Shown here: positions 1 through 8,228 of the stretch, in pieces | How the letters are laid out: the number at the start of each line of letters is the position of its first letter | How positions within the stretch are numbered: position 1 is the stretch's first letter | The notes under the pieces: generated by a model | Database searches by the model: none | What the model was told of the DNA's origin: nothing | The model's input: only the letters and a program-made list of their open reading frames with translations | Translations under genes and position numbers: made by a program | NCBI RefSeq assembly: GCF_004217145.1 | Contig: NZ_SHKR01000011.1 | Span: 1,922,001 to 1,986,000 of the forward strand | DNA from: Kribbella rubisoli | GTDB taxonomy: Bacteria; Actinomycetota; Actinomycetes; Propionibacteriales; Kribbellaceae | Direction of reading: 5' to 3' | Length of the DNA: 64,000 nucleotides

Positions 1-96
1 CGATCAGCGAACGCGTCGACAACCCTGATCCTCATAGCTCGACGCTAAACAGGACCGCAGCGGGTTTCCATAGCCATTCGGGACCGGGTGGACCGG

Positions 97-489
97 TCAG
101 GCCATCGCGACGGCCTCGATCTCGAGCAGCCAGTTCTCCGCGTAGATATCGGCGATCACGACCGTGAGCGCCGGGGCATGCTCGCCGAGGACCTCTTCGC
201 GGATCTTCGCGTTCAGCGCGCGGTACTGCCGGTCGGACAGGTACGTCGTCACCTTCACCAGGTTCCGGATGCCCATCCCCGCCTCGGACAGCACCGCCAG
301 CACGTTCCGCCAGACCATCCGGCACTGCGCCTCGAACGTCTCCGGCACCCGGCCGTGTTCGTTACCCCACGGCACCTGCCCGCTGACGAACACCATCCGC
401 TGCGCGCCGTCGACCTGGACCCCGTGGCTGTACTTCCCCGACATCGGCAGGATCGACGGATTCAGCGGCTCGATCGCTAGATCTGACAT
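97..489 (-). CDS. RidA (YjgF/YER057c/UK114) family protein
   Basis: A 130-aa protein of the usual RidA length. Members form trimers and commonly hydrolyse reactive enamine/imine intermediates, protecting PLP enzymes in the cytoplasm. Visible family signatures are the early SHGVQVDG strand, VSGQVPW, RNLVKVTTYLSD in the middle, and the C-terminal LLEIEAVAMA strand. The ATG at 489 follows a strong GAGGGGGAAT ribosome site. It is divergent from the secreted protein at 621. The exact substrate cannot be read, because this branch lacks an obvious diagnostic context. Family assignment is confident. Confidence 0.9.
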   Translation of the reverse strand: MSDLAIEPLNPSILPMSGKYSHGVQVDGAQRMVFVSGQVPWGNEHGRVPETFEAQCRMVWRNVLAVLSEAGMGIRNLVKVTTYLSDRQYRALNAKIREEVLGEHAPALTVVIADIYAENWLLEIEAVAMA

Positions 490-620
490 GGATTCCCCCT
501 CAACTTCATCAATGCTTCCCCACCCGAGTACTCCGCCATGTCTACCTTGCGGCGATTGAACCGCCTAGCCCACCCGGTCGTATCGATGGTGTTCCGCATC
601 CCTACCGACAGGAAAGTGAC

Positions 621-1715
621 ATGTCACTCCGCTCCAAGGGCCGGCCGTTCGCGGTTGCCACCGCACTGGTCAGCGGCCTCGCACTTGTCACCCCGGTGGC
701 CGCCAGCGCACACGGGTCGCACCACGCGCTCGCCGTACAACAGGTCAACCTGGTCTCGGACCAGGCGGGCAAAGCTGTCCTGACCGACCCGGACCTGGTG
801 AACCCGTGGGGGCTGTCGCTCGGCGCGACCACCCCGCTCTGGGTGTCCAACCAAGGTACGTCGACGTCCACGCTGTACTCCGCCGCGCCCGGCTCGGACG
901 TGGTGACCAAGTCACCGGCCGTCCGCGTGACGGTGCCGCTGCCGACCGGACAGGTGTCCAACCCGGGCACCGGGTTCCTGGTCAGCAACGCGACCACGTC
1001 CGCACCCGCGCGGTTCATCTTCGCCACGCTGACCGGGCAGATCGCGGCCTGGAACCCGACGATCAACCCGCTGATGGGCCCGGCCGACATCAAGGCGACC
1101 ACCAAGGGCGCGGCGTACACCGGTCTGGCGATCTCGCCTACATCCGACCGGCTGTTCGCGGCGAACTTCGCGCAGGGCAAGGTCGATGTGTTCGACAGCG
1201 CGTTCATGCCAATGAAGCTGTCGAAGTGGGCGTTCCGGGACTTCTCGCTGCCGCGCGGGTACGCGCCGTTCAACGTGCAGACGCTGGGCGACCACATCTT
1301 CGTGACCTACGCCAAGCCCGACCCCAAGACCGGCCGCAGCCAGGCCGGACGCGGACTCGGATACGTCGACGAGTACACCGTCGACGGCAAGTTCGTCACC
1401 CGGGTCGCCTCCCGCGGCACGCTGAACGCGCCGTGGGGCCTGACGCTGGCACCCGCGACCTGGGGTGAGCCGACCGGCACGCTCCTCGTCGGCAACTTCG
1501 GCGACGGCCGGATCAACATCCTGCGGCCGAAGTCGCACGGCAGGTTCGACTTCGCCGGACAGGTCCGCAACAGCCACGGCAGGACCCTGGTGATCGACGG
1601 CCTCTGGGCCCTCCTTCCAGGCACTGCCACCACCGGCGGCACGGACACCCTTTGGTTCTCCGCCGGACCGGCCAAGGAAACGCACGGTCTCCTCGGCCAG
1701 CTCCGGATGCCGTAG
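621..1715 (+). CDS. TIGR03118-family secreted protein
   Basis: A 364-aa protein with an N-terminal Sec signal peptide (about residues 1-29, ending near ASAHG). The mature part has repeated beta-propeller-like blades and matches the TIGR03118 family, whose opening motif NLVSDQAG...DPDLVNPWGL is present. The biochemical role of the family is unknown, but it is exported. The start ATG has AGGAAA upstream and lies inside a 14-bp palindrome (AGTGACATGTCACT, 615-628) that could be an operator. The gene ends 3 bp from the convergent MarR-GNAT gene. I infer a surface or extracellular location; no enzymatic motif is visible. Confidence 0.85.
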   Translation: MSLRSKGRPFAVATALVSGLALVTPVAASAHGSHHALAVQQVNLVSDQAGKAVLTDPDLVNPWGLSLGATTPLWVSNQGTSTSTLYSAAPGSDVVTKSPAVRVTVPLPTGQVSNPGTGFLVSNATTSAPARFIFATLTGQIAAWNPTINPLMGPADIKATTKGAAYTGLAISPTSDRLFAANFAQGKVDVFDSAFMPMKLSKWAFRDFSLPRGYAPFNVQTLGDHIFVTYAKPDPKTGRSQAGRGLGYVDEYTVDGKFVTRVASRGTLNAPWGLTLAPATWGEPTGTLLVGNFGDGRINILRPKSHGRFDFAGQVRNSHGRTLVIDGLWALLPGTATTGGTDTLWFSAGPAKETHGLLGQLRMP

Positions 1716-1718
1716 GGA

Positions 1719-2591
1719 TCAGAGAGGTTTCTCGAACCAGTGATGTGCGTAGGGCTCGGCGTTGAACGCCGAGACTTCCTTGAAGCCTGAGGAGCGGTAG
1801 AGGGCGATCGCCTCCTTCAGGTTGTGGTTGGTCTCGAGTCGTACGGCGGTTGCTCCGTGGGCAGCCGCCGTACGCTCGAGCTCCGCCAGCAGCCGGCGGC
1901 CCAGCCCGAGCCCGCGCGCATCCGGTGAGACCCACATCCGTTTGATCTCGGCCGGTTCAGCGCCGTGCAGTTTGAGCGCACCGCAGCCGACCGGCTCCGA
2001 ACGCAACGTTGCCACGAGCAACAACCCGGCGGGGAGCGTCAGCTCGGCGTGGTCCGCCGAGATGCTCCGCGCCGGGTCGAACCCGGTCTCGAACCTGCGC
2101 CCGAGCTCCTCGAAGTACGCGTTCAAGCAGTACTGCGCCACCGGCAGCCGCGGATCGACGACCTCGACCCGGACCATCGAGGCCGTGAGCAACCTGGTGA
2201 CCTCGTCCATCGCAGCGGTCAACTGCGCCCGCTGCCGCTCGTCGAGCGGTTCGAGGATCGATGCCGCCAAGTCATCCGACCGAGCATCGAGCACGCCCCG
2301 CTCCGCGAGCCCCTTCTTCGTCAGCCTCGCCATCCGCACCCGCGCATCCGCCGCACTCGGCTCGACCTGCACCAGCCCGGCACTCGTCAGCGACCGCAGC
2401 AACCGGCTCACATACCCGGAGTCGAGATCGAGCCGAGCGCGCAACGTCCGCACGTCACACCCGTCCGCCCCGATCTCCCACAACACCCGGTCCTCCCCCA
2501 GCGGACGACCGCGCGCCAAGTAGTCCTCCTGCAACGCCCCCACCCGCTGCGTCACCATCCGGTTGAACCGCCGCACCTCCACAACACCCAT
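1719..2591 (-). CDS. MarR-type regulator fused to GNAT N-acetyltransferase
   Basis: A 290-aa two-domain protein. Residues 1-145 form a MarR winged helix (recognition region LDLDSGYVSRLLRSL; wing with SAADARVRMARLT). Residues 150-290 form a GNAT acetyltransferase with the acetyl-CoA loop SPDARGLGLGRRLL and a typical C-terminal SSGFKEV. This fusion is a known actinobacterial architecture; the acetylated substrate is unknown. The gene follows the methyltransferase after 13 bp, so the two are probably co-transcribed. An 8+2+8 palindrome at 2593-2610 sits immediately before the ATG and is a good candidate for its own operator. Confidence 0.92.
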   Translation of the reverse strand: MGVVEVRRFNRMVTQRVGALQEDYLARGRPLGEDRVLWEIGADGCDVRTLRARLDLDSGYVSRLLRSLTSAGLVQVEPSAADARVRMARLTKKGLAERGVLDARSDDLAASILEPLDERQRAQLTAAMDEVTRLLTASMVRVEVVDPRLPVAQYCLNAYFEELGRRFETGFDPARSISADHAELTLPAGLLLVATLRSEPVGCGALKLHGAEPAEIKRMWVSPDARGLGLGRRLLAELERTAAAHGATAVRLETNHNLKEAIALYRSSGFKEVSAFNAEPYAHHWFEKPL

Positions 2592-2592
2592 C

Positions 2593-2610
2593 CTCTGACT
2601 TTAGTCAGAG
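2593..2610. promoter_or_regulatory. Palindrome before the MarR-GNAT gene
   Basis: Perfect arms CTCTGACT and AGTCAGAG around a 2-bp centre. The size and symmetry are typical of MarR operators. It also overlaps the stop codon of the upstream methyltransferase (2605-2607). Autoregulation by the MarR-GNAT protein is inferred. Confidence 0.55.
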
Positions 2611-3423
2611 ATCTGCTCTTTGGCCTACTCCAAACAGCAACGAACTCGACTGGACCATGTCCGGATAGCTGTCCGCCAGGCGCGCGCACTCCAGCGCCGT
2701 ACGCAGCGGATCCGGCTCCTGAAGGCTGTCGGGGAGCGGACGGTCCCCGTAGTGGGCGTCGATCATCACGGTCAGCCAACCGCCCGGCCCGGTCAGGCCG
2801 TGGATCATCACGCCGCGCAGGCCGGCGTGAGTGAGCTCGGCCCGCAGCTGGGCGACGGTGTGGTAAGTCGTGTGCGCCATCCGATCGTTGCGCGGGCTGT
2901 ACCCGTCGCGCAGGATGTCCGTCACCACGGCCTGCCGTTCGATCAACGTGTTGGCCAGGGTGGAGCCGATCAGATTGGCGGCCCGGTTGATCGCAACCAC
3001 CGCGACGAACCCACCGAGCTTCGTCACCCGGATCGCCTCGCGCAGTGCGAGCTGCCGTTCGCCCGCCTCCCGCAGGTGATACATCGGCCCGGCCACGAAC
3101 GCGGCGTCGAACTCCTCGTCCTCCCACGGCAGCCGCCGAGCATCCCCTTGTACTGCGCTGATTCCGGCATCGGTCGCCTGCTGGACGTGACGCTCGACCG
3201 GGTCGAGCAGCTCCACGTCGTACCCGCGGTGTTTCAGCCAGCTCGCATGTACGCCGGGCCCGCCGCCGATATCCGCGACCACTGCGGGAGGGGGTGGCAG
3301 GTACCTGTTCAGCAGGTCCTGTACCCGGGCCAGCTCCAACCGCCCTTTGACGGTCGACCCCAGCCGGCTCGCTTCGTCGTACCGCTCGGTGTAGTGCTCC
3401 TCGAGCTCCAAGTGCATCGTCAT
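2605..3423 (-). CDS. Class I SAM-dependent methyltransferase
   Basis: About 272 aa with a Rossmann methyltransferase core: motif I VADIGGGPGVHASWL near residue 55, an acidic ribose-binding residue in VELLDPV, motif II GDARRLPWEDEEFDAAF and post-motif LGGFVAVV. The substrate is unknown; the fold resembles UbiE/COQ5-like small-molecule methyltransferases. ATG 3423 was chosen because its reading starts directly before the conserved MHLELEEHY; a GTG at 3444 is also in frame and neither has a good ribosome site. It leads a two-gene unit with the MarR-GNAT gene. A dispersed repeat (3459-3502) lies immediately upstream. Confidence 0.85.
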   Translation of the reverse strand: MTMHLELEEHYTERYDEASRLGSTVKGRLELARVQDLLNRYLPPPPAVVADIGGGPGVHASWLKHRGYDVELLDPVERHVQQATDAGISAVQGDARRLPWEDEEFDAAFVAGPMYHLREAGERQLALREAIRVTKLGGFVAVVAINRAANLIGSTLANTLIERQAVVTDILRDGYSPRNDRMAHTTYHTVAQLRAELTHAGLRGVMIHGLTGPGGWLTVMIDAHYGDRPLPDSLQEPDPLRTALECARLADSYPDMVQSSSLLFGVGQRADL

Positions 3424-3458
3424 GACACCCAAGCCTGAACACAAAACCCATCCCCAGG

Positions 3459-3502
3459 CAGGCCAGATCCCGGGGCAACCCGGGGCAGATCAATCTGCCC
3501 CG
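3459..3502 (-). repeat. Dispersed 44-bp palindrome-containing element, copy 1
   Basis: Read on the minus strand this matches 58396-58439 at 41 of 44 positions. It begins with a perfect 10-bp inverted repeat (CGGGGCAGAT / ATCTGCCCCG), followed by a conserved tail TGCCCCG and GATCTG. It lies between two minus-strand genes and just before the methyltransferase start. Confidence 0.75.
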
Positions 3503-3511
3503 GGTCCACTC

Positions 3512-3597
3512 TCCGGGGTTGGCCCCTCAGATGGTCGGTTGCGCACCCAGATTCCGAGGGGGTAACCGACAAACTCAGGGGTCAACCCCTGAGTTTG
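3512..3597. repeat. Composite palindromic element (GGGGTTGACCCC type), copy A
   Basis: Two GGGGTYRRCCCC-type palindromes flank a core holding CGGTTGC/GCAACCG and GGTAACCG blocks. The same order of parts recurs at 5180-5262. The right-hand palindrome (3570-3597) has perfect 13-bp arms and also lies just past the stop of the cysteine dioxygenase gene, so it can act as its terminator. Confidence 0.65.
3570..3597 (-). terminator. Hairpin downstream of the cysteine dioxygenase gene
   Basis: 13-bp perfect arms (CAAACTCAGGGGT on the plus strand) around a 2-bp centre, 18 bp past the stop codon of the minus-strand gene ending at 3615. No long U run follows, so termination strength is uncertain. Confidence 0.55.
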
Positions 3598-3614
3598 CAG
3601 ATGCCTCGGAGCTC

Positions 3615-4175
3615 TCAGTCGATTGGGCGGAGTTCGTCGGCGTAGGAGACGGAGACTCGGCGGAGGACGCCTTCTTTGACGGAGTACTGGCCCATGCGCC
3701 ACAGGGGTGGGCTGTAGGCGTGGACGGTGACGCTGCCTTTGTCGAGGCCGGTGAGGCGGTGGATGTGGTCGGGCCCGAAGCCGTAGACGTCGCCGGCCTC
3801 GACCTCGGTCTCGATCGACTCGACGCCGATGGCGAGGTTGTGCTCGACGAGCTTGCCGCGGGCGACCGCGACCGCGCCGGAGGAGACGTCGTGGTCGTGC
3901 CAGCCGGTGTCGTTGACCGGGGTCCAGCAGATCAGCCAGACGTCGACGTTCGCGTCGCGGTGCAGGGAGGCGAAGACGCGCTCCTCGTCGGAGTACGCGA
4001 CCTGGTCCTCCCACAGGTGCGGCTGCGCGGCGATCGACCCGGCCAGCTCCGACAGTTCGTCCGGGCTCAGGTCCCGGCCCGGAAGGTCGTCCAGCGACAA
4101 ACAGTTGTTGAGCTCCACGAGCCGGCTTGCCTGGCGAGCTGGGACGTTCGGTACGTCGATCGGCTGGGCAGTCAC
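3615..4175 (-). CDS. Cysteine dioxygenase type I / cupin family protein
   Basis: A 186-aa cupin of the cysteine dioxygenase class. Ligands for a mononuclear iron are visible: H93 and H95 in WHDHDVSSG and H137/H139 in GPDHIHRL. Family members oxidise thiols such as cysteine to the sulfinate with O2. It starts with GTG and overlaps the amidohydrolase stop by 4 bp (GTGA), so it is translationally coupled and shares the LacI-controlled promoter at 5105-5140. The pairing with an amidohydrolase suggests a dedicated catabolic step rather than general cysteine turnover. The thiol substrate is not established. Confidence 0.85.
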   Translation of the reverse strand: MTAQPIDVPNVPARQASRLVELNNCLSLDDLPGRDLSPDELSELAGSIAAQPHLWEDQVAYSDEERVFASLHRDANVDVWLICWTPVNDTGWHDHDVSSGAVAVARGKLVEHNLAIGVESIETEVEAGDVYGFGPDHIHRLTGLDKGSVTVHAYSPPLWRMGQYSVKEGVLRRVSVSYADELRPID

Positions 4176-5074
4176 TGCACTCCCCTCTCAGGAGTAGGTG
4201 CACCGGCGCCGAAGAGCAGCCGGTGTGGATTGTCGTGGCGGATCACCGCGGTCGCGGCGTCGCCCTGGCGGAGGTCGGTGGTCCCGGCGTACGGCCGGTC
4301 AGTGCCGTGCACGACCTGGTCGATGCCGAGGATCCGCGCGACCGCGTCGATCCCCTGCGGGCCGTAGCTCGAGGTGTCGACGTACAGATTGGGGTCGATA
4401 GTGCCGAGCCGCCCGCCGCGGGCAGCCAGCCGCTCGTGGTGCACCGGCGCGAGACCGGCCGCGGCAGCGAAGCACAGCCGCAGGCGCGGATACGTACGCC
4501 GTCCGCCGAACGCGTGCCACGCCCACCAGGCCGCTTGCAGCTGGGTGGTGTAGTCGACGACCGGCGCCCACCAGCACGGCGCTTCGTTCGATCGGGCCGA
4601 GCCGGGATGGACGAGGATCGGCTTGTTCAACCGCTCCAGAGTCCGCAGCAGCTCGCCCAGCGCTTCCCAGGAGGAGGGTGAGCTGAGCACATGCGCAGGC
4701 AGCTGCAGGCCGAGAAATCCCTTGTCCAGAAGGGATTCCAGCTGCTCGACGTCAGGCTCGAGCAGGTCGACCGACGCCCAGGCCTTGAACGGCTCCGGGA
4801 AGAGCGCAGCGCCTTCATGCCAGGCATTGAGCAGTTCGGCATCCCCGAGTTCCTCGATACCCAACGGGCTCGAGAGCGAGACGACGGCGAGCGTCGTACC
4901 GGCGTCCTGCTCCAGCGCCACCCGCTTGCCGAGCTCGTGTGCCGCGGGATCCACGTCGTACGGCGCCTCCGTCGCGGTGTGCAGTGTCCAGCCGTCGAGG
5001 TACGGAGGCTCGCGGCGCGCCCGGAGCCGGTCGACGAACGCTTCCGGCCACAGGTGCTGGTGGACGTCGATCAT
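4172..5074 (-). CDS. Amidohydrolase-2 family metal-dependent hydrolase
   Basis: A 300-aa TIM-barrel amidohydrolase. The metal-binding HxH motif opens the protein (MIDVHQHLWP), later histidines occur in PILVHPGS, and the catalytic Asp lies near the C-terminus in HGTDRPYAG. The family includes decarboxylases and lactone or amide hydrolases related to ACMSD; the substrate is not clear. It is the first gene of a two-gene operon with the cysteine dioxygenase. Two tandem LacI-type operators lie 31-66 bp upstream, and the LacI gene is divergent. Induction by a small carbohydrate or organic-acid ligand is inferred. Confidence 0.85.
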   Translation of the reverse strand: MIDVHQHLWPEAFVDRLRARREPPYLDGWTLHTATEAPYDVDPAAHELGKRVALEQDAGTTLAVVSLSSPLGIEELGDAELLNAWHEGAALFPEPFKAWASVDLLEPDVEQLESLLDKGFLGLQLPAHVLSSPSSWEALGELLRTLERLNKPILVHPGSARSNEAPCWWAPVVDYTTQLQAAWWAWHAFGGRRTYPRLRLCFAAAAGLAPVHHERLAARGGRLGTIDPNLYVDTSSYGPQGIDAVARILGIDQVVHGTDRPYAGTTDLRQGDAATAVIRHDNPHRLLFGAGAPTPERGVQ

Positions 5075-5104
5075 CGGCTCCTCCGTCCCGTGGTTTGATC
5101 AGAT

Positions 5105-5140
5105 TGAAGCGCTTCAGGATGCTTAGAGTGAAGCGCTTCA
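5105..5140. promoter_or_regulatory. Tandem LacI-family operators
   Basis: Two identical 12-bp palindromes, TGAAGCGCTTCA, at 5105-5116 and 5129-5140, 24 bp centre to centre. The central CG and 12-bp symmetry are typical of LacI/PurR-family sites. They sit between the amidohydrolase and the divergent LacI-family gene. Confidence 0.85.
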
Positions 5141-5179
5141 AAGAGGTACTTGTCAAGCCCGTCGCCCGCCACCCGGACA

Positions 5180-5262
5180 TCCGAGGGGTCAACCCCCGGA
5201 CTTGCCGGTTGCCTCACCCGCATGCAGGGTGCCAACCGGTCGTCCGAGGGGTTGACCCCGGA
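5180..5262. repeat. Composite palindromic element (GGGGTTGACCCC type), copy B
   Basis: Outer palindromes GAGGGGTCAACCCC and GAGGGGTTGACCCC flank a core with GCCGGTTGCC and its complement GCCAACCGG around CATGCAGGGTG. The element as a whole is an imperfect inverted repeat with arms of about 40 bp. It has the same plan as 3512-3597 and lies between the LacI operators and the LacI gene. Confidence 0.65.
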
Positions 5263-5316
5263 GCCGGTCGGCTGCGCCGGCTGGTTTTGTCCACGGCTAC
5301 GGCTAGGGTCGTGGGC

Positions 5317-6327
5317 ATGTCCGGAACCGGCCGGAGGCCAACCCTCAAGGACATCGCCGCCGAGACCGGGCTCTCGATGGCCGCTGTGTCGTACGCGCTG
5401 CGCGGACTGCACGGCACGCCCGAGACCCGGCAGCGGGTCCAGGATGCGGCCGACCGCCTCGGATACCAGGCCGATCCGGTCGCCCGCGCGCTCGCCTCGG
5501 GCCGCAGCGGTTCCATCGGCGTGCTGTGTGCGTCCCTCGAGGATCTCTGGCAGCAACGCGTCGCCGCCGCCCTCGGCCGAGAGCTCCTCGCGCCGGACCG
5601 CAACGCCTGGATCATCGACTCGGCCGGCGACGCCGACCGGCAGCTCGAGCTCGCCCAGCACCTCGTCGACCACCGCGCCGACGCGATCGTGGTGATCCCG
5701 ATCGACCCGGCCGCCAAAGCCTGGGCGGAGATCGCCAAGCAGGCGCCGGTGATCGCGATCGGCGACGCCCTGCCCGGCGCGAAGGCGAAGTCCGAGGTGA
5801 TCTTCGACAACGAAACCGGCGTCAGTACGGCGCTGCGCCGGCTCGCGGACGCCGGTCACCGCCGCGTCGCCGTGCTCAGCCCGACCCGGCGCTTCGAGGT
5901 CGAGCGCCCCGCCGAGGAGCTCGCCCAGCGGGTGGCGGCCAACCTCGGGCTGGAGATCCGCCTGCTGCAGTGCCCGCACGACCTGGCCGGCGCGACCGAC
6001 GTCGCCCGCACGCTGCTGACCAGCACGACCCGCCCGACCGGCATCCTCGCGCTCGCCGACTCGATGGCCTTCGGCGTGTACGCCGCCAGCCGCGAGCTCG
6101 GCCTGCGCATCCCGGACGATCTGTCCCTGCTCGGCTACGACGACCAGCCGATGTCCCAGCTGCTCACGCCGCCGCTGTCGACGTTCCACTGGCCCCTCGA
6201 CGACCTGGTCGCCCACGTCGTCACCCGCGTCACGTCCGCCGTCGACACCAACCGCCGCGTACGCCGCACCACCCTCACACCAACCCTGATCGAACGCGGC
6301 TCGGTAGCCGCCCCACCCTCCAGCTGA
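5317..6327 (+). CDS. LacI family transcriptional regulator
   Basis: 336 aa. The N-terminal helix-turn-helix (TLKDIAAETGLSMAAVSYAL) with hinge helix DPVARALASG is followed by a periplasmic-binding-like effector domain (IGVLCASLED..., DDLSLLGYDDQP near residue 265). The ATG at 5317 places the HTH about 10 residues from the N-terminus, as in the family. A longer open frame upstream covers the repeat element and is not coding. The gene is divergent from the amidohydrolase/dioxygenase operon and very probably binds the two TGAAGCGCTTCA sites. Inducer unknown. Confidence 0.95.
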   Translation: MSGTGRRPTLKDIAAETGLSMAAVSYALRGLHGTPETRQRVQDAADRLGYQADPVARALASGRSGSIGVLCASLEDLWQQRVAAALGRELLAPDRNAWIIDSAGDADRQLELAQHLVDHRADAIVVIPIDPAAKAWAEIAKQAPVIAIGDALPGAKAKSEVIFDNETGVSTALRRLADAGHRRVAVLSPTRRFEVERPAEELAQRVAANLGLEIRLLQCPHDLAGATDVARTLLTSTTRPTGILALADSMAFGVYAASRELGLRIPDDLSLLGYDDQPMSQLLTPPLSTFHWPLDDLVAHVVTRVTSAVDTNRRVRRTTLTPTLIERGSVAAPPSS

Positions 6328-6392
6328 GCGGGGCGACGACCGATGCGCGGCAGGATCCACGCAGTCGAAACTAAACTAATCCACTACACTTA

Positions 6393-7229
6393 CTATTCGT
6401 TGTCCACGATCCGGACGACTGAGCCATCATGCGGTCGGAGCCGCTCGGTGCTGGCCCAGACCTCGCGGGCCAGGGATTCGTCGTACGAGGTGGTGGAGGA
6501 GCGGACCTTGGTGAAGCGGTCGTAGTAGCCGGTTGGTCGATTGTGGCTGGTGGCTAGCTGCACCACGGGTTCGGCGCCGCGGCGGGCGGGGAGGGCAAAG
6601 GCCGAGATCGCGGCGACCTGTAGGCGCGGGAACTGGCGGCCGAGGTCGGTCCGCACGACGCCTGGGTGTACGGCGACGACGCCCCACTCCGGGTGCCGCC
6701 GTTGCAGCTCGTAGGTGAAGAGCAGGTTGGCCAGCTTGGTCCGGCTGTAGGTGAGGAAGGGATCGAACGACTCCGCCCCGTCTGCCAATCGCGCGGGATC
6801 GAGCCGCACCACCCCGCCGCGCATCGGCGACCGGTGGCCCTCGGAGTTCACGTTCACGATCCGTCCGCCAGCCGGGATCAGCGGCGCCAGCAACGCGACC
6901 GTCGACCACGGAGCCAGATGGTGTACGGCGAGGTTCAGTTCGATCCCTTCCGCCGTCTCCTGCCGGGTCGGCGTCATCACGCCCGCGTTGTTGATCAGTA
7001 CGTCGATCCGCCCGGTCCGACCCGCAATCTCGGCCGCGACCTGCTCGACGCCGGATCGCACCGACACGTCCGCCGCAATGACCGTTGCGTCCGGCAACTG
7101 TTTGGCGAGCGCGGCCGCACGCTCCGGATCACGTCCGACGAGGAACAGCCGATGCCCACCCGCGGCCAGCTGCTCGGCCGCGCGGCGTCCGAGGCCTGAG
7201 GTCGCGCCGATCAGAACGATCGTGCTCAT
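6393..7229 (-). CDS. SDR family NAD(P)-dependent oxidoreductase
   Basis: A 278-aa short-chain dehydrogenase. The cofactor motif is GATSGLGRRAAEQL (residues 8-21), with the NNAG motif in LINNAGVMTP; the catalytic pair appears as YSRTK (Tyr and Lys) near residue 163. Sequence style is that of retinol-dehydrogenase-like SDRs. The substrate is unknown. The gene is convergent with LacI and has a second SDR gene 61 bp upstream on the same strand, so they may be co-transcribed. Confidence 0.9.
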   Translation of the reverse strand: MSTIVLIGATSGLGRRAAEQLAAGGHRLFLVGRDPERAAALAKQLPDATVIAADVSVRSGVEQVAAEIAGRTGRIDVLINNAGVMTPTRQETAEGIELNLAVHHLAPWSTVALLAPLIPAGGRIVNVNSEGHRSPMRGGVVRLDPARLADGAESFDPFLTYSRTKLANLLFTYELQRRHPEWGVVAVHPGVVRTDLGRQFPRLQVAAISAFALPARRGAEPVVQLATSHNRPTGYYDRFTKVRSSTTSYDESLAREVWASTERLRPHDGSVVRIVDNE

Positions 7230-7290
7230 CGCCCAGCTCCGATCATGGGCCAGCTTCGATGGTCCGCAGCCGGCCCGCGCGCACTATCTC

Positions 7291-8121
7291 TCACGGCTTG
7301 ATGCCGTTCAGGCCGACGGCCCCGCTGACTACGCGATCTCTCAAGCCCGCTGGGAGCTTCGGCAGGATCGCCCCGAGCGCGCGGGCCTCGGCTACGGCGT
7401 ACCTGCGGCGTGGACGACGCGCCTCGACTGCTCGAACGATGACCTCGGCAACCTTCTCCACCGGGCCCGGTTTGAACCGACCCATCGCCTTCTCATAAGC
7501 GGCCAGGTGCGCCGCATACAACTCCACCCGATCACGATCAGCCTGCTGCAGTGCGACATCCGCCGCAGCGCCCGCCCGGGCGAAGATCTCCGTCTGCGTC
7601 GCCCCAGGCTCGACCACCACCACCGGGATCTTCCAGGCCGCCAACTCCAGCCGGAGCGCGTTCGACAAAGCCTCCAACCCGGCCTTGCTCGCCGACAACG
7701 CCCCCAGCAACGGCATCGCGACCCGCCCCGTTGCCGCACTCACATTGACGATCCTGCCGTGGCCGGCACGCACCAGCGGCAGGAACTCCCGTACGACGGA
7801 TGCCGGGCCAAGCGTGTTCACCTCCAACTGACGTCGCCACTCATCAGCAGGCACCAGCTCCAGCGGCCCTTGCACGATCACGCCGGCGTTGTTGATCACC
7901 GCCCACAGCCCGTCAACCTCCCCCGCGACCCGCTTGGCCGCCGCGGCAACACTCGACGGATCCGCCACATCCAACGGCACCACCCGCACTCCCGGCTCGA
8001 ATCCAGCCGGCCCGCGCGCTCCGGCGTACACGATGAAGCCGCGGCTCTGTAGCAGCCGGACCGTCGCCGTACCGATGCCGCCGGTTGATCCGGTGACGAG
8101 AACTGCCCGTGCCTCACTCAT
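7291..8121 (-). CDS. SDR family oxidoreductase, likely PadR-controlled
   Basis: A 276-aa SDR with cofactor motif GSTGGIGTATVRLL near the N-terminus and NNAGVIV. The catalytic Tyr position reads LSASKAGL, so the canonical YxxxK is replaced by an S-x3-K form: the Lys is present and the Tyr is not obvious. Either activity is altered or another residue serves. It is divergent from the PadR gene, and the shared 107-bp spacer holds two ATGTCC-type operators, so repression by PadR is likely. Confidence 0.85.
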   Translation of the reverse strand: MSEARAVLVTGSTGGIGTATVRLLQSRGFIVYAGARGPAGFEPGVRVVPLDVADPSSVAAAAKRVAGEVDGLWAVINNAGVIVQGPLELVPADEWRRQLEVNTLGPASVVREFLPLVRAGHGRIVNVSAATGRVAMPLLGALSASKAGLEALSNALRLELAAWKIPVVVVEPGATQTEIFARAGAAADVALQQADRDRVELYAAHLAAYEKAMGRFKPGPVEKVAEVIVRAVEARRPRRRYAVAEARALGAILPKLPAGLRDRVVSGAVGLNGIKP

Positions 8122-8150
8122 AGGAACCCCTCGCAGATGTTCTCATGGAC

Positions 8151-8196
8151 ATGTCCCTAGGGACATATCTGAGCATGCACATGTCCCACTGGACAT
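8151..8196. promoter_or_regulatory. PadR operator pair in a divergent promoter
   Basis: A 16-bp perfect palindrome ATGTCCCTAGGGACAT (8151-8166) and a second site ATGTCC-N4-GGACAT (8181-8196), 30 bp apart. The first is extended by an overlapping GGACATGTCC. The ATGT-N8-ACAT form is the known PadR recognition pattern. Confidence 0.88.
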
Positions 8197-8228
8197 GTCA
8201 AGATGGCGGTACAGCGAAGGAGGTGGAC

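Noticed and set aside
1..96. Possible gene end at the left edge
   Set aside because: Less than 100 bp without ribosome site, motif or clear frame.
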